A stretch of DNA of 30,319 nt from Bacteroidales bacterium (GCA_023227835.1 JALOCI010000034.1:1-30319), one strand, 5' to 3'; counted from the first letter of the stretch, positions 1 to 8,422 are shown. Numbers and translations: made by a program. The notes: generated by a model not told the origin, from the sequence alone.

Positions 1-123
1 CTTAGTGGCTACAACATATTCAGAGGTCTTGTCATCTCTTCGGTTATCGGAATTGTAGCAGGCTTCATTCCGGCATACACCGCCGCACGCCTCAATCCTG
101 TAGATGCGATAAACTCCAAGTAA
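1..123 (+). CDS. C-terminal end of an ABC transporter permease (FtsX/MacB-like), partial
   Basis: An open frame enters from the left edge and stops with TAA at 121-123, leaving 40 residues. They form one hydrophobic helix (VISSVIGIVAGFIPAYTAARL) followed by NPVDAINSK. The pattern 'G-hydrophobic-P-A-x-x-A-A-x-x-x-P-V-D/E-A-I/L' is the typical last transmembrane helix and tail of MacB/FtsX-type permeases, which move lipoproteins, peptides or drugs across the inner membrane with an ATPase partner. The substrate cannot be told from this fragment. The gene converges on rsmA with a 36-base gap that shows no clear terminator hairpin. Confidence 0.75.
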   Translation, partial: LSGYNIFRGLVISSVIGIVAGFIPAYTAARLNPVDAINSK

Positions 124-159
124 GGATTACCTGCAAATAAAACAGTGTTGTCGAATTTA

Positions 160-957
160 TTATTTATTACAAGTTAATATTGTTGTGAGCTCTACAAACT
201 CTTCAACAGAGAGTTGCTCCGGTCGTTTAGCAAACAGAGGCGATTCAGCAGAAAAACCCGGAGTTGAAGGAAACAGGGACTTAACAGAGTTCCGTATTGT
301 TTTCCTTCTTTGATTGAAAGATGTCTTGACAACTTTTTTGAACATCTCCTCATCACAACCCAGAGATGTCCTCCCGTTCCTCTTCAACCTAATAACCGCC
401 GACTTCACTTTTGGCGGCGGATTAAAGACATGCTCATCCACTGAGAAAAGATATTCAATATCATACCAGGCCTGAAGCAACACAGAAAGAATCCCGTAAT
501 CCTTGTTCCCCGGAGGAGAAGCAAGCCTTTCGGCAACCTCTTTCTGAAGCATTCCGACAACCATCGGAATCCTCTCCCTATATTCGAGAACCCTGAAAAA
601 AATCTGAGAAGAGATATTATACGGGAAATTTCCGATTACCAGAAAATCTCCGTCAAATATCCCGTCAAGCTCCATTTTTAGAAAATCTCCCTCAATAATT
701 CTACTCTCCAGTTCAGGAAAATTCCTCTCAAGATAGACCACAGACTCTCTGTCTATCTCAGCGACTTTAATATCAAGATCGCTCCTGTTAATCAGAAATT
801 GAGTCAATACGCCCATTCCCGGGCCAACCTCAAGTGTGTTCCATCTCTTACCGGCATCTGTTCCGCCATCCACAGAGAGGCTCTCCACTATCCGGGAAGC
901 AATCTTAAGATCCTTAAGAAAATGCTGTCCCAATGCTTTTTTCGGAGTTACATTCAT
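160..957 (-). CDS. rsmA: 16S rRNA (adenine1518-N6/adenine1519-N6)-dimethyltransferase RsmA
   Basis: This enzyme uses S-adenosylmethionine to dimethylate two neighbouring adenines in the helix-45 loop of 16S rRNA, a late step in small-subunit assembly. The 265-residue length is normal. The N-terminus PKKALGQHFLKD (5-16) is the family signature. LEVGPGMG (42-49) is the SAM-binding loop, and NFPY (110-113) is the adenine-pocket N-x-P-Y motif. FNPPPKVKSAVI and SFNQRRKTIRNS in the second half match the family's RNA-binding part. The ATG at 957 begins MNVTPKKALGQ, as expected. It lies 9 bases after the stop of the upstream nuclease-family gene, so the two probably share a transcript. Confidence 0.97.
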   Translation of the reverse strand: MNVTPKKALGQHFLKDLKIASRIVESLSVDGGTDAGKRWNTLEVGPGMGVLTQFLINRSDLDIKVAEIDRESVVYLERNFPELESRIIEGDFLKMELDGIFDGDFLVIGNFPYNISSQIFFRVLEYRERIPMVVGMLQKEVAERLASPPGNKDYGILSVLLQAWYDIEYLFSVDEHVFNPPPKVKSAVIRLKRNGRTSLGCDEEMFKKVVKTSFNQRRKTIRNSVKSLFPSTPGFSAESPLFAKRPEQLSVEEFVELTTILTCNK

Positions 958-966
958 GGCACAAAG

Positions 967-2052
967 CTACTTATTTTTAGCAGGATTTTGCCACATTTTA
1001 TTTATTGAAAGCACTATCGGCAGATGGTCACTAATCCCGCCGTTATATCTTGGCCCGGTCAGACAGCGGAATGGTTTTTTTCCAAGATATATCCTGTCAT
1101 CTTCAAGTAAAAAAGTGGGTTTATAAATTTTCATCGCTCCATCAGGACAGAAGAGAGGCTCATCCTCATCGAGAAGATTCAAAGAGACAAAGAACATGTC
1201 TATAAACTCCCACTCAGTCTTATACTTAATAGTCCCCACTCCTTTTTTGTAAAGCGTAGAGGCGAGATTCACAAGAGGGCGGCTCTCTGAGGAGTTAATA
1301 ATAATGTTTCTGAAAAGCTGCGAGTCCGGGGTGTCATTGAAATCTCCCATGATTATTATGTTCGCCCTTGGATTTATCGCAAAAATTGAGTCACAAACCC
1401 TTCTCAGTGTCCTGGCAGCGGCTTCTCTCTTAGGCCCCGAAACAGATTCTCCGCCAAGTTTTGAGGGCCAATGGTTGACAAAAACATGAATGGTGTCCAA
1501 TTCTTCCAACACCCCCTTTGCGTATAGAATAAGCCTTGTTTTTAATGAAGAGTCACTGTTGGAGACGCAATAATAATCGCTCTTCAGGGGTCTGAACAAG
1601 GAGCGTTTGTAAAGAAGGGCAACATCAATACCTCTCTCATCCGGGGAATCCCTGTGAATAATACCGTAATCAACCATTGCAAGAGGAGAGGACCTGACCA
1701 GCTGGTCAACTACAAAACGGTTCTCAACCTCGGCAAATCCTATAAGGGCCGGATAGTTCTCTCCGGCTAACGAGATAATGACTTTAGCTATATCATTTCT
1801 TTTCTTAACAAATTTCTTCCAGCTCCAGCGCTTCTCGCCTGTCGGGGTGAACTCATCATCAGAGGTGACAGGATCGTCAAAGGGGTCAAAATAATTCTCA
1901 AGATTCCAGAAAACAACCTTGTACACCTCTCCGGCATCTTTTTCCTCAGACACAATTTCAGTAGGTTGCCCGGCAAAGAGCAGGAATATCCGCACAAGAA
2001 CCAATGGCCACAAAACAGATCCCGGAACTGACATAATCACAAGAGAATTCAT
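967..2052 (-). CDS. Secreted endonuclease/exonuclease/phosphatase-family protein
   Basis: A 361-residue protein with a hydrophobic N-terminus (VPGSVLWPLVLVRIFLLFAG), probably a signal peptide or anchor, followed by a complete EEP (DNase I-like) fold. Metal and catalytic motifs are visible in order: WNLENYFD (49-56), GFAEVENR (105-112), the NHW motif (193-195), GDFND (236-240) and SDHLP (341-345). Members cleave phosphodiesters in nucleic acids or phosphate esters in lipids, and the exact substrate cannot be read here. Bacteroidota often encode such proteins with a WNLENxFD signature as exported proteins. It is the first gene of a two-gene unit with rsmA. A weak promoter candidate lies at 2078-2106. 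An alternative start is the ATG encoding residue 7. Confidence 0.88.
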   Translation of the reverse strand: MNSLVIMSVPGSVLWPLVLVRIFLLFAGQPTEIVSEEKDAGEVYKVVFWNLENYFDPFDDPVTSDDEFTPTGEKRWSWKKFVKKRNDIAKVIISLAGENYPALIGFAEVENRFVVDQLVRSSPLAMVDYGIIHRDSPDERGIDVALLYKRSLFRPLKSDYYCVSNSDSSLKTRLILYAKGVLEELDTIHVFVNHWPSKLGGESVSGPKREAAARTLRRVCDSIFAINPRANIIIMGDFNDTPDSQLFRNIIINSSESRPLVNLASTLYKKGVGTIKYKTEWEFIDMFFVSLNLLDEDEPLFCPDGAMKIYKPTFLLEDDRIYLGKKPFRCLTGPRYNGGISDHLPIVLSINKMWQNPAKNK

Positions 2053-2209
2053 TTAAACAGCAACTTTTCTTATTGATTAAAGTTAGCAATAAGGCAAATT
2101 CAACAATCCGAAGCAAGGTATAAATATCTGATTATAAGATATTTTTATGCGTTACTAGAAATTATGATAAAATTTAACTAATTTCGCCCATTAATTTAAA
2201 ATCAGATAA
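2053..2209. promoter_or_regulatory. Divergent promoter region between the EEP gene and ychF
   Basis: This 157-base AT-rich gap separates two divergent genes. On the minus strand, TAACTTTA (2085-2078) is one mismatch from the Bacteroides -7 element TAnnTTTG, and TTG (2106-2104) lies 18 bases upstream, which would serve the EEP gene. On the plus strand TAATTTCG (2179-2186) is also one mismatch from the -7 element, with no convincing -33 element, and would serve ychF. Both calls are weak. Confidence 0.35.
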
Positions 2210-3313
2210 ATGTCACTTCAGTGCGGAATAGTTGGCCTTCCCAATGTAGGCAAATCAACTCTCTTCAACTGCATCAGCTCCGGTAAGGCGCAGGCAGCAA
2301 ATTTTCCTTTTTGTACCATTGAACCGAATATCGGTTCAACAATAGTCCCTGACCCGAGACTTCAAGTACTCGAGAAACTCGTTCACCCGCACAGAGTTGT
2401 CCCTGCAACTGTTGAGATTGTGGATATTGCCGGTTTGGTCAAGGGGGCAAGTAAAGGAGAAGGGCTTGGTAATCAATTCCTTGCCAACATTCGCGAGACA
2501 GATGCCATTATCCATGTACTGAGATGTTTTGATGACCCGAATGTGGTGCATGTAGACGGCAGTGTGAACCCTGTAAGAGACAAGGAGATAATTGACACCG
2601 AACTTCAGATCAAGGATCTTGACACTGTTGAGAGCAGAATCGGGAAAGTTATGAAACAGGCTCAGACAGGAGGAGACAAAACAGCGAAACGTCTATACGA
2701 GATTCTTGTTAAATACAAGACAGCCCTGGAACAAGGCCTCTCGGCCCGTACGGTTGTTTTTGACAATCCTGAGGACAAGAAGCTGGCTAAGGAGCTTTTC
2801 CTTCTCACTGATAAACCTGTTCTATACCTCTGCAACGTTGACGAAGCCTCTGCAAAAAACGGCAATATATATGTCGATCAGGTAAGAGAGGCAATAAAGG
2901 ATGAGAATGCGCAATTGCTTGTAGTAGCTGCCAAAATTGAATCTGAAATTGCGGAGCTGGAAAGCTACGAGGAGAGAGAGATGTTTCTCAATGAGATTGG
3001 GTTAGAAGAATCCGGCGTGAATCGTCTGATTCAGTCAGCTTACAAATTGCTCAACCTTGAGACATACTTTACTGCAGGTATCCAGGAGGTGAAAGCCTGG
3101 ACATATCAGAAGGGAACAAAAGCCCCGCAGGCAGCCGGAATAATCCATACCGACTTCGAGAAGGGCTTTATAAGGGCAGAGGTGATCAAGTATCAGGACT
3201 ATGTGAAATACGGCTCTGAGGCTGCCTGCAAGGAGGCCGGCAAGATGGGTGTGGAAGGCAAGGAGTATGTCGTTCAGGACGGCGACATAATGCACTTCAG
3301 GTTCAATGTATAA
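2210..3313 (+). CDS. ychF: Redox-regulated ribosome-binding ATPase YchF (OLA1 family)
   Basis: YchF is a conserved TRAFAC-class P-loop protein that prefers ATP to GTP, binds ribosomes and is linked to oxidative-stress control. The 367 residues match the usual length of about 363. GLPNVGKST (9-17) is the P-loop. DIAGLVKGASKGEGLGNQFL is the switch-II region with the family-specific G-L-V-x-G-A sequence. NVDE replaces the NKxD guanine-specificity motif, which is why the family uses ATP. The C-terminus (AWTYQKGTKAPQAAG to DIMHFRFNV) is the TGS domain. The ATG at 2210 gives the standard MSLQCGIVGLPNVGKS start. It is monocistronic and ends 6 bases from the convergent regulator gene. Confidence 0.97.
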   Translation: MSLQCGIVGLPNVGKSTLFNCISSGKAQAANFPFCTIEPNIGSTIVPDPRLQVLEKLVHPHRVVPATVEIVDIAGLVKGASKGEGLGNQFLANIRETDAIIHVLRCFDDPNVVHVDGSVNPVRDKEIIDTELQIKDLDTVESRIGKVMKQAQTGGDKTAKRLYEILVKYKTALEQGLSARTVVFDNPEDKKLAKELFLLTDKPVLYLCNVDEASAKNGNIYVDQVREAIKDENAQLLVVAAKIESEIAELESYEEREMFLNEIGLEESGVNRLIQSAYKLLNLETYFTAGIQEVKAWTYQKGTKAPQAAGIIHTDFEKGFIRAEVIKYQDYVKYGSEAACKEAGKMGVEGKEYVVQDGDIMHFRFNV

Positions 3314-3319
3314 TCTAAG

Positions 3320-3622
3320 CTATCCGATATAGGTTTTAAGTGCTTCAAGATACTCCTCGAAGGCTTTTCGGCCCGTGTCTGTAATCCTGCATACAGTACG
3401 AGGTTTTTTCCCTGAGTACCCTTTATCAACCTCAATGTATTTAGCCTGAGATAGCTTATCCAGCTGAACGCTCAGATTACCCGCTGTCGACCCGGTCTTT
3501 TCCCTCAGGTAAACGAAGTCTGCCTCCTCCAAAGATATGAGCAGAGACATCACCGCAAGCCTCAACTGTGAATGAAGCAGCGGGTCCAGTTCCCTGAATG
3601 AGTTTACATTATCCTTAGGCAT
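3320..3622 (-). CDS. Small winged-helix transcriptional regulator (HTH_27/MarR-like)
   Basis: A single-domain DNA-binding protein of 100 residues. The sequence reads as helix (LDPLLHSQLRLAVMSLL), helix-turn-helix (FVYLREKTGSTAGNLSVQLDKLSQAKYI) and a beta wing (VDKGYSGKKPRTVCRITDTGRKAF). This resembles the winged-helix family that Bacteroidota often pair with small membrane proteins. The start chosen is ATG at 3622 (MPKDNVNSF), which overlaps the stop of the upstream membrane-protein gene by 8 bases; a longer frame to 3652 lies wholly inside that gene and adds no domain. Translational coupling to the membrane protein is likely. The twin palindrome upstream of the operon (4262-4353) is its most obvious candidate binding site. 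Confidence 0.85.
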   Translation of the reverse strand: MPKDNVNSFRELDPLLHSQLRLAVMSLLISLEEADFVYLREKTGSTAGNLSVQLDKLSQAKYIEVDKGYSGKKPRTVCRITDTGRKAFEEYLEALKTYIG

Positions 3623-4214
3623 TGTTTTCAGCTTTAACTTTACGACTTGCATTGTTTAAAATGTGGCCCGGTATAATCAGCATAATCACTGCAAGCAGGG
3701 CAAAGATAAGAATCTGATTTATCCCGGCCACCATCAACATTCCGAAACTGAGCAGAATTCCGAGAAACCCGGCAACGACTATCGGACGGAATCTGATAAC
3801 AAGACCACTGATTGCCACTCCGGAATTTATCAGCAGAGACATCACAAACATTATCGGGTAAGCCTTATAGTCAACAAACATGTATATAGAGAGCAAGCCT
3901 GCCACAATACCCAGGACAATCCAGATATTCGATATAACACGGCTCGCGATTGTAATGGCACCTTTTTCCCGCTTTTTAAGCATATAAATCATCCCCGGGT
4001 AACCTATAACAGGAATGGCAAACCAAAGCCAATTAAACCTGTAATCTCCCGTATTAGACAACAGGCAATAGACAGCCAGAGAAACAATGAGGCAAATGTA
4101 TCCCCAGAGAAGAAAGATGTTGCCTCCTCCCCTCTCCATATTGTTACGGGTCTCCTTAATCATCCTGCTGATAATTTCCAGACTCTCGTTCTGAGTCAAA
4201 TTTTTGTCTTCCAT
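3615..4214 (-). CDS. Six-helix membrane protein paired with a winged-helix regulator
   Basis: A 199-residue protein of unknown function. After a soluble N-terminal stretch (MEDKNLTQNESLEIISRMIKETRNNMERGG) come about six hydrophobic segments: two before YPGMIYMLKKREKG, then one around WIVLGIVAGLLSIYMFV, one around PIMFVMSLLINSGVAISGLVI, and two in VVAGFLGILLSFGMLMVAG and ILIFALLAVIMLIIPGHIL. It has no recognisable catalytic motif. It is the first gene of a two-gene operon with the overlapping winged-helix regulator, so it may be that regulator's target or sensor partner. The ATG at 4214 has no Shine-Dalgarno site. A consensus promoter lies about 110 bases upstream. Confidence 0.75.
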   Translation of the reverse strand: MEDKNLTQNESLEIISRMIKETRNNMERGGGNIFLLWGYICLIVSLAVYCLLSNTGDYRFNWLWFAIPVIGYPGMIYMLKKREKGAITIASRVISNIWIVLGIVAGLLSIYMFVDYKAYPIMFVMSLLINSGVAISGLVIRFRPIVVAGFLGILLSFGMLMVAGINQILIFALLAVIMLIIPGHILNNASRKVKAENNA

Positions 4215-4261
4215 AATTTTTCGAGTTTTAAAAATTTTGTCAATTATTAATCTTTTTCAAC

Positions 4262-4281
4262 AAACTGGTTTATATTATAAA
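4262..4281. repeat. Operator-like repeat, copy 1 (in the transcribed leader)
   Basis: AAACTGGTTTATATTATAAA matches copy 2 at 4334-4353 in 19 of 20 bases. Around it, 4267-4283 (GGTTTATA-T-TATAAACC) is a perfect inverted repeat with 8-base arms and a one-base centre. This is the typical shape of a site for a dimeric winged-helix repressor. It lies downstream of the predicted start of transcription. Confidence 0.65.
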
Positions 4282-4326
4282 CCTTTCAAATATTTAAAAA
4301 GTGCCTCCTTTTTTGTTAGCACGCTG

Positions 4327-4358
4327 CAAATATAAACTGGTTTATTTTATAAAGCAAA
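4327..4358 (-). promoter_or_regulatory. Consensus Bacteroides-type promoter for the membrane-protein/regulator operon
   Basis: On the minus strand TTTG (4358-4355) is followed after exactly 20 bases by TATATTTG (4334-4327), a perfect match to TTTG-N~20-TAnnTTTG. Transcription would start near 4320 and give a leader of about 105 bases before the ATG at 4214. One copy of the repeated palindromic operator fills the spacer between the two elements. Confidence 0.7.
4334..4353. repeat. Operator-like repeat, copy 2 (between the -33 and -7 elements)
   Basis: AAACTGGTTTATTTTATAAA is the second copy of the 20-base repeat, 72 bases from copy 1. Its palindrome is less perfect (GGTTTATT-T-TATAAAGC). It occupies the spacer of the predicted promoter, where a bound protein would block RNA polymerase. 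Confidence 0.65.
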
Positions 4359-4402
4359 TTTATTTTCTGAAGTTTCATTAATACTGGTCATACCAAATTT
4401 AA

Positions 4403-4450
4403 AAGCGGCACCGGAGATTCCAACATTATTGGCGAATCCGGATGCCGCTT
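4403..4450 (-). terminator. Terminator of the susC-susD-lipoprotein operon
   Basis: An inverted repeat has outer arms AAGCGGCA (4403-4410) and TGCCGCTT (4443-4450), 8 perfect pairs, plus inner CCGGA/TCCGG and ATTC/GAAT pairing around a short loop. Read on the minus strand it follows the PKD-like lipoprotein stop by about 28 bases and is followed by the U-rich stretch TTTAAATTTGG. It should end the uptake operon before the neighbouring promoter region. Confidence 0.75.
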
Positions 4451-4478
4451 AACTAAACATTTATCTTTATATTACTTA

Positions 4479-6071
4479 CTAATATGTTATCTGTGTATTT
4501 GTATGCCTGTAAATCATATTCTTGGCAAGACCTGTTCCAGTATAGGTGGCAATTTCAGGAACTGCTACATCTGCAGTAGCACCCACCATATTGTAAACAC
4601 GCAAAATCCAGTTTCCGGCCTTGTTTGAAAGCACCGAAAATTTATTTATTGAGAAATAATTATCGAAATTATGCTCAATAGCAACAATTTGCTCTTCTGA
4701 AGGAATTGTAATCATATTCTTTACCTCTGTCTGGTTAGAAGGGTTGTAATAACTTACATTGTTGTCACCAGCAGAGTAATATATCACTGTGTTGAGAGCT
4801 GTGGATGCACCGCCTTTAAGAGCAAATACCTTAGCTCTTACAACACCAAAATTCGAAGGTATAACAAGGCCTTTTGCACCATTGTCGTAAATGTAGCCAT
4901 ACTGAATATTACCGGTGCCCATTTGCCAAAGAGTATAAACTCCGGTACTTCTGTTTTTTACAATAGCATAGGTTCGCCCAGCAGATGTATAATAGTACTG
5001 CTGGGTTCCCATATAGATAAGATCAGAATTTGTGAAATAGGTCTCGCCGACAGGAGCCAGAGTCAATGGTGATGCAACCTTTACTGCAGACTTAATCGGA
5101 CTAAGGGTTTGAACATAGTAGCCGACAAACTCACCGGCATTATCGTCAAAAAGCAAATTTGATCCGTTTATTACCGACACCATAGGATTCAGTTTCATAT
5201 TATCAACCGGATAGAAATATCCGAACTCACCTACATTCGCACCATTGTTGTTAATAAATGATACCTGATTGTTGTTCATAAACATAAATCCACTGGTATT
5301 TGCCCAAACGCCCTGCGGTTTTTTAACAGCAGGTTTTTCATAAAACAACTTATCCCATGTTTTAAGAAGCTTCATACTCTCACCATGATATACCCTGAAA
5401 TCGTTATCTGAACAAACCATAAGGGCAGGTTTCATTGCAATTCTTGTAACAGTACCATTAGCTGCAGTGTCATTATAAGAATACCGGTTGACCTCATAGG
5501 CAAGTCTGATAGGTTTTCCCTCCAAACTAGACCCATTTACCGTTTTAAGAATATTAGAATTTACAACACCAAAACGATTGACAAAATCGATATCGGTCAT
5601 ATTATTCTCATACTTGTTAATATAGTATCCCTCTCCAAAAATGCTGGATACTGTCAGCATTGATCTCTTAAAAACAGCTGTCTTATTGGCCTTATCAGTT
5701 GCTTTAAATATCAAATAGTAAGTACCCGACACCATGGTTACCTTATAATCAAGTTTACGGGTACGGCCTATAGTGTCATTTTTTACATTTGTATTATTAA
5801 TAGGATAGGCATACCAACAGTAATCGAACAAATCTTCATTCTCCTGCATTACTGGGTCAATTACAAGCTGGTCCATTGAAATTGAAGAATATGAGGCTTC
5901 AATACCCGATACAAGATTAGGGGCAATCTCGTCAGAAGTTTTATAATCGTAGTTGCCGGTGTCTTTCACACAACCCGCCGCAAATGCCAGCACAACAACC
6001 ATTGCCAACGCAGACAAAGCAACAGCAGAATTAAAATGCCTGAAATTTAATTTTTTTAATATATGATTCAT
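4479..6071 (-). CDS. PKD-like family surface lipoprotein
   Basis: An exported lipoprotein, about 530 residues from the chosen start. The signal peptide ends in LAFAAGC followed by VKDTGNYDYK, and the N-terminal part after it (IDPVMQENEDLFDYCWYAY...YLIFKATDKANKTAVFKRSMLTVSS) looks like PKD-type beta-sandwich repeats. The rest is beta-rich and resembles a propeller-like or repeat ligand-binding region. This family is regularly found behind SusC, SusD and DUF4843 genes, and is thought to sit on the cell surface with them. The start is ATG at 6071 (MNHILKKLNF); an upstream extension to 6134 would need TTG and adds non-signal sequence. It is the last gene of the operon, 85 bases after the DUF4843 gene. 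No enzyme motif is visible. Confidence 0.8.
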   Translation of the reverse strand: MNHILKKLNFRHFNSAVALSALAMVVVLAFAAGCVKDTGNYDYKTSDEIAPNLVSGIEASYSSISMDQLVIDPVMQENEDLFDYCWYAYPINNTNVKNDTIGRTRKLDYKVTMVSGTYYLIFKATDKANKTAVFKRSMLTVSSIFGEGYYINKYENNMTDIDFVNRFGVVNSNILKTVNGSSLEGKPIRLAYEVNRYSYNDTAANGTVTRIAMKPALMVCSDNDFRVYHGESMKLLKTWDKLFYEKPAVKKPQGVWANTSGFMFMNNNQVSFINNNGANVGEFGYFYPVDNMKLNPMVSVINGSNLLFDDNAGEFVGYYVQTLSPIKSAVKVASPLTLAPVGETYFTNSDLIYMGTQQYYYTSAGRTYAIVKNRSTGVYTLWQMGTGNIQYGYIYDNGAKGLVIPSNFGVVRAKVFALKGGASTALNTVIYYSAGDNNVSYYNPSNQTEVKNMITIPSEEQIVAIEHNFDNYFSINKFSVLSNKAGNWILRVYNMVGATADVAVPEIATYTGTGLAKNMIYRHTNTQITY

Positions 6072-6156
6072 TTTTGTAATATCTTTTAAATTCTTGAATC
6101 TATCTCCTTGTATTGAATTCACAAGCGAACTCAATAGCTCAATTTATTAAGACTGA

Positions 6157-6927
6157 TTAGGGAAATATTACTCGTGTCACCCCGTCGAGTTCATAGAGAG
6201 GACCATTCGCTGCCTCATAAACTGCGAGTTTTTCCTTGGCTTTCACACGTAGAAACATTCTATAATCGACATTAGGAATAACATCAAATTCACTGTAACC
6301 CACATTGTCAATTATAAACTTCATCTTTACCTGTCCCCAAGTACCAAACATAGACAGAAAACTATTGGCAACATCCCAAAGTGGGGGCTTGACAGCCATA
6401 GCGGTAATCTTAATTGTATATGCAGTATTATCCTTTATTCCCTCTACAAAAGATTCATTGGGAATAATCGCCAGATCCAGCCTGAACTCCTGAGACTCCA
6501 TCTCTGCAGTTTTCTTAACAACCACAGGAATCGAGACCATCACCTTATTTGCGGGCAAAACCAGTTTCGAGACTAATCCCGGATCATTAAATGGAACAAA
6601 ATGGATTCCAGAAACTGCAGCACCGGGTTTTCCAACATTAGTCTGGACAATCGAAATAGACCTTTCCTCATCAGATGGCATACCTGTCAGATATATATCC
6701 AGCCAGGTAGTATCCTGGACAAGAGTGCTATTTGCAAGAAAGAAAGAGTAAGAGATAGAATCTTGCTGAGTGATTCCTTTGCTGTTAGAGGCACCATTGT
6801 AAAAAAACAGCGAACTCTCAGAATCAAATTTGTTTACAACCTTCTCTTGACAAGAACTCAACATAATAGATGCTGTTACAAACAACCAAATGCTCTTAAA
6901 TTTATTGTATAATGTGTTAATTTCCAT
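6157..6927 (-). CDS. DUF4843-family lipoprotein of the Sus-like operon
   Basis: A 256-residue lipoprotein with the signal peptide SIWLFVTASIMLSSC and the mature N-terminus CQEKVVNKFDSESSLFFY. The pattern 'F-Y-x-G, S-Y-S-F, D-T-x-W-L-D-I-Y-L-T-G', with later 'A-x-x-G-I-H-F-V-P-F' and 'K-L-V-L-P-A-N', is characteristic of DUF4843 proteins. These are small beta-rich partners of some SusC/SusD systems; their molecular role is not established, but by position they should bind ligand or support the SusCD complex at the surface. The gene follows susD by 13 bases and precedes the PKD-like lipoprotein. The ATG at 6927 is the natural start. Confidence 0.82.
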   Translation of the reverse strand: MEINTLYNKFKSIWLFVTASIMLSSCQEKVVNKFDSESSLFFYNGASNSKGITQQDSISYSFFLANSTLVQDTTWLDIYLTGMPSDEERSISIVQTNVGKPGAAVSGIHFVPFNDPGLVSKLVLPANKVMVSIPVVVKKTAEMESQEFRLDLAIIPNESFVEGIKDNTAYTIKITAMAVKPPLWDVANSFLSMFGTWGQVKMKFIIDNVGYSEFDVIPNVDYRMFLRVKAKEKLAVYEAANGPLYELDGVTRVIFP

Positions 6928-6940
6928 AATTCTGCTATTT

Positions 6941-8401
6941 TTATTCGAACACTAATTGAGACTGAGGTATGGGCAGCTTATAAGCAGCTTCAGATACATT
7001 CTTAGCAACAGGCCATGTGAACTTAGTATATGCCAGCCTCTTGTAGAAGAAAAACATCTGCCCTTCGCCATAGAACTCCTTACGATATTCTTTTTCAAGA
7101 CGGTCTTTTATAGCGGCATCCGTAGTAAGTGAGGCATCAATAGAGGCATCCAACACCCTCGCAATGCGGTAATCGCGGAAAAGATCTGCTCGTCCGGCCT
7201 CTGTAGCTATAAAATACATCTCTGACAATCTGATAACCGGGATATCCTTTATTGCAGTCTGGCTGTCGGTTCCATTAAATTTTTTAAAGAAGTTAAAATT
7301 ACCTACTAAAGGAACCACTCTGGTTTCCCAAAGACGATTTCCCTTATATCGAATATCGGCGGTATGCAGGGTTGATTCAAAAGCTGTGTTCAGATATGTG
7401 GCTGTCTGAGTATATGCAGTGTAATTATTGAAGAACACGGGAGTGAGGGTCTCTGTAGAAAGAGTGTTATAAACAGCAAATATATGCTCATTAGGGAATG
7501 TTAGTTGAGAGTTATTTGCCGCAGCCTCATCACCTAAAGTGAATTTTTTAGTAGCATCGCTGTTAGCTGCAGTAATTACTGCAAGTGCATTTTCCAAAGC
7601 TGCGGGTTTGTCACCCAGCCACAAATAATAACGAGCCTTCGTGGCCTTAACAGCATAATAATTAAACCTTGACTGGCGGAAATAATGGAAATCATCGGCA
7701 GGATGAGGTTTGGTAAGATCAACACCAGCCATAGTCGCCGGAGAATTAAGAACGGCATTAGAATATGTAAGGATAGGATCAGCTTCCAGAAGCTTCTCCG
7801 CAGCATTTAGATCACTGAGAATATTTTCCAGAACTTCTGTATATGTAAGTGAAACAAGTTTATTAGGATCTTTCGTTACCGATTTTACGTAAGGAATAGC
7901 CTTGTCACTTGCAACAATCTTTGACGGGGTTGACCCAAAGTATCTTAGAAGTTCGAAATGCAAGAAAGCACGAAGTCCAAGCGCCTCTCCCTTAATAAGT
8001 TCATAATTGCCATTAGAGAATATCCCCTGTTTATTATCAATATCTTCAAGGATAGAGTTTAAATTAAGAATAGTTTGATAGTACTGCAGCCAGATGGTTT
8101 CAAGCATATTTTTACTCTCAGTCTGGGTAAAATCAAAATTCGAGAGATATGCAGAAATAGTTGCTGAGACAGGTGTCCAGTGTTGCGCCATCAGTTCCGG
8201 CAACGCCATAGTAGTGTTCAAACCATACAGCGAAGGTGTACCCATACGTATGTACGATCCCATGAGCACGTCTTTGAAGCCATTCTCATTCTTGAAAATG
8301 ACATTCTTTCTCATCTCAAGCTCCGGTTGAATATCGAGCCACTTATTACAGGAAGAGAGCGAGAGGAGCAGTGTAATCAATATAAAATATATTTTTTTCA
8401 T
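6941..8401 (-). CDS. susD: SusD/RagB-family nutrient-binding outer-membrane lipoprotein
   Basis: A surface lipoprotein that caps the SusC barrel and captures the substrate. The signal peptide ends in LLLSLSSC, followed by NKWLDIQPELEM, the classical SusD N-terminus. The domain of helical TPR-like repeats follows: EALGLRAFLHFELLRYFG is the hallmark helix near residue 145. The C-terminal SusD_RagB part contains IPVIRLSEMYFIATEAG and EYRKEFYGEGQMFFFYKRL. The length of about 486 residues is usual. The start is ATG at 8401 (MKKIYFILI); a start four codons earlier at 8413 is also possible. It follows susC after about 20 bases. The symbol marks the family only; starch is not implied. Confidence 0.93.
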   Translation of the reverse strand: MKKIYFILITLLLSLSSCNKWLDIQPELEMRKNVIFKNENGFKDVLMGSYIRMGTPSLYGLNTTMALPELMAQHWTPVSATISAYLSNFDFTQTESKNMLETIWLQYYQTILNLNSILEDIDNKQGIFSNGNYELIKGEALGLRAFLHFELLRYFGSTPSKIVASDKAIPYVKSVTKDPNKLVSLTYTEVLENILSDLNAAEKLLEADPILTYSNAVLNSPATMAGVDLTKPHPADDFHYFRQSRFNYYAVKATKARYYLWLGDKPAALENALAVITAANSDATKKFTLGDEAAANNSQLTFPNEHIFAVYNTLSTETLTPVFFNNYTAYTQTATYLNTAFESTLHTADIRYKGNRLWETRVVPLVGNFNFFKKFNGTDSQTAIKDIPVIRLSEMYFIATEAGRADLFRDYRIARVLDASIDASLTTDAAIKDRLEKEYRKEFYGEGQMFFFYKRLAYTKFTWPVAKNVSEAAYKLPIPQSQLVFE

Positions 8402-8422
8402 ATTTATAGTCATTTATATACG

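Noticed and set aside
124..159. A terminator between the permease and rsmA
   Set aside because: The 36 bases show no inverted repeat of useful length.
3663..4250. A 195-codon plus-strand frame opposite the membrane-protein gene
   Set aside because: The product is rich in His, Asn and Gln and is not protein-like, while the minus strand gives clear transmembrane helices, a promoter and a coupled regulator.
4262..4353. The repeated 20-base sequence as ends of a small mobile element
   Set aside because: The copies are direct repeats inside a promoter with no target duplication or terminal inverted repeats around the segment.
6072..6134. N-terminal extension of the PKD-like lipoprotein
   Set aside because: It would start with TTG and puts 21 polar residues before an otherwise complete lipoprotein signal peptide starting at 6071.
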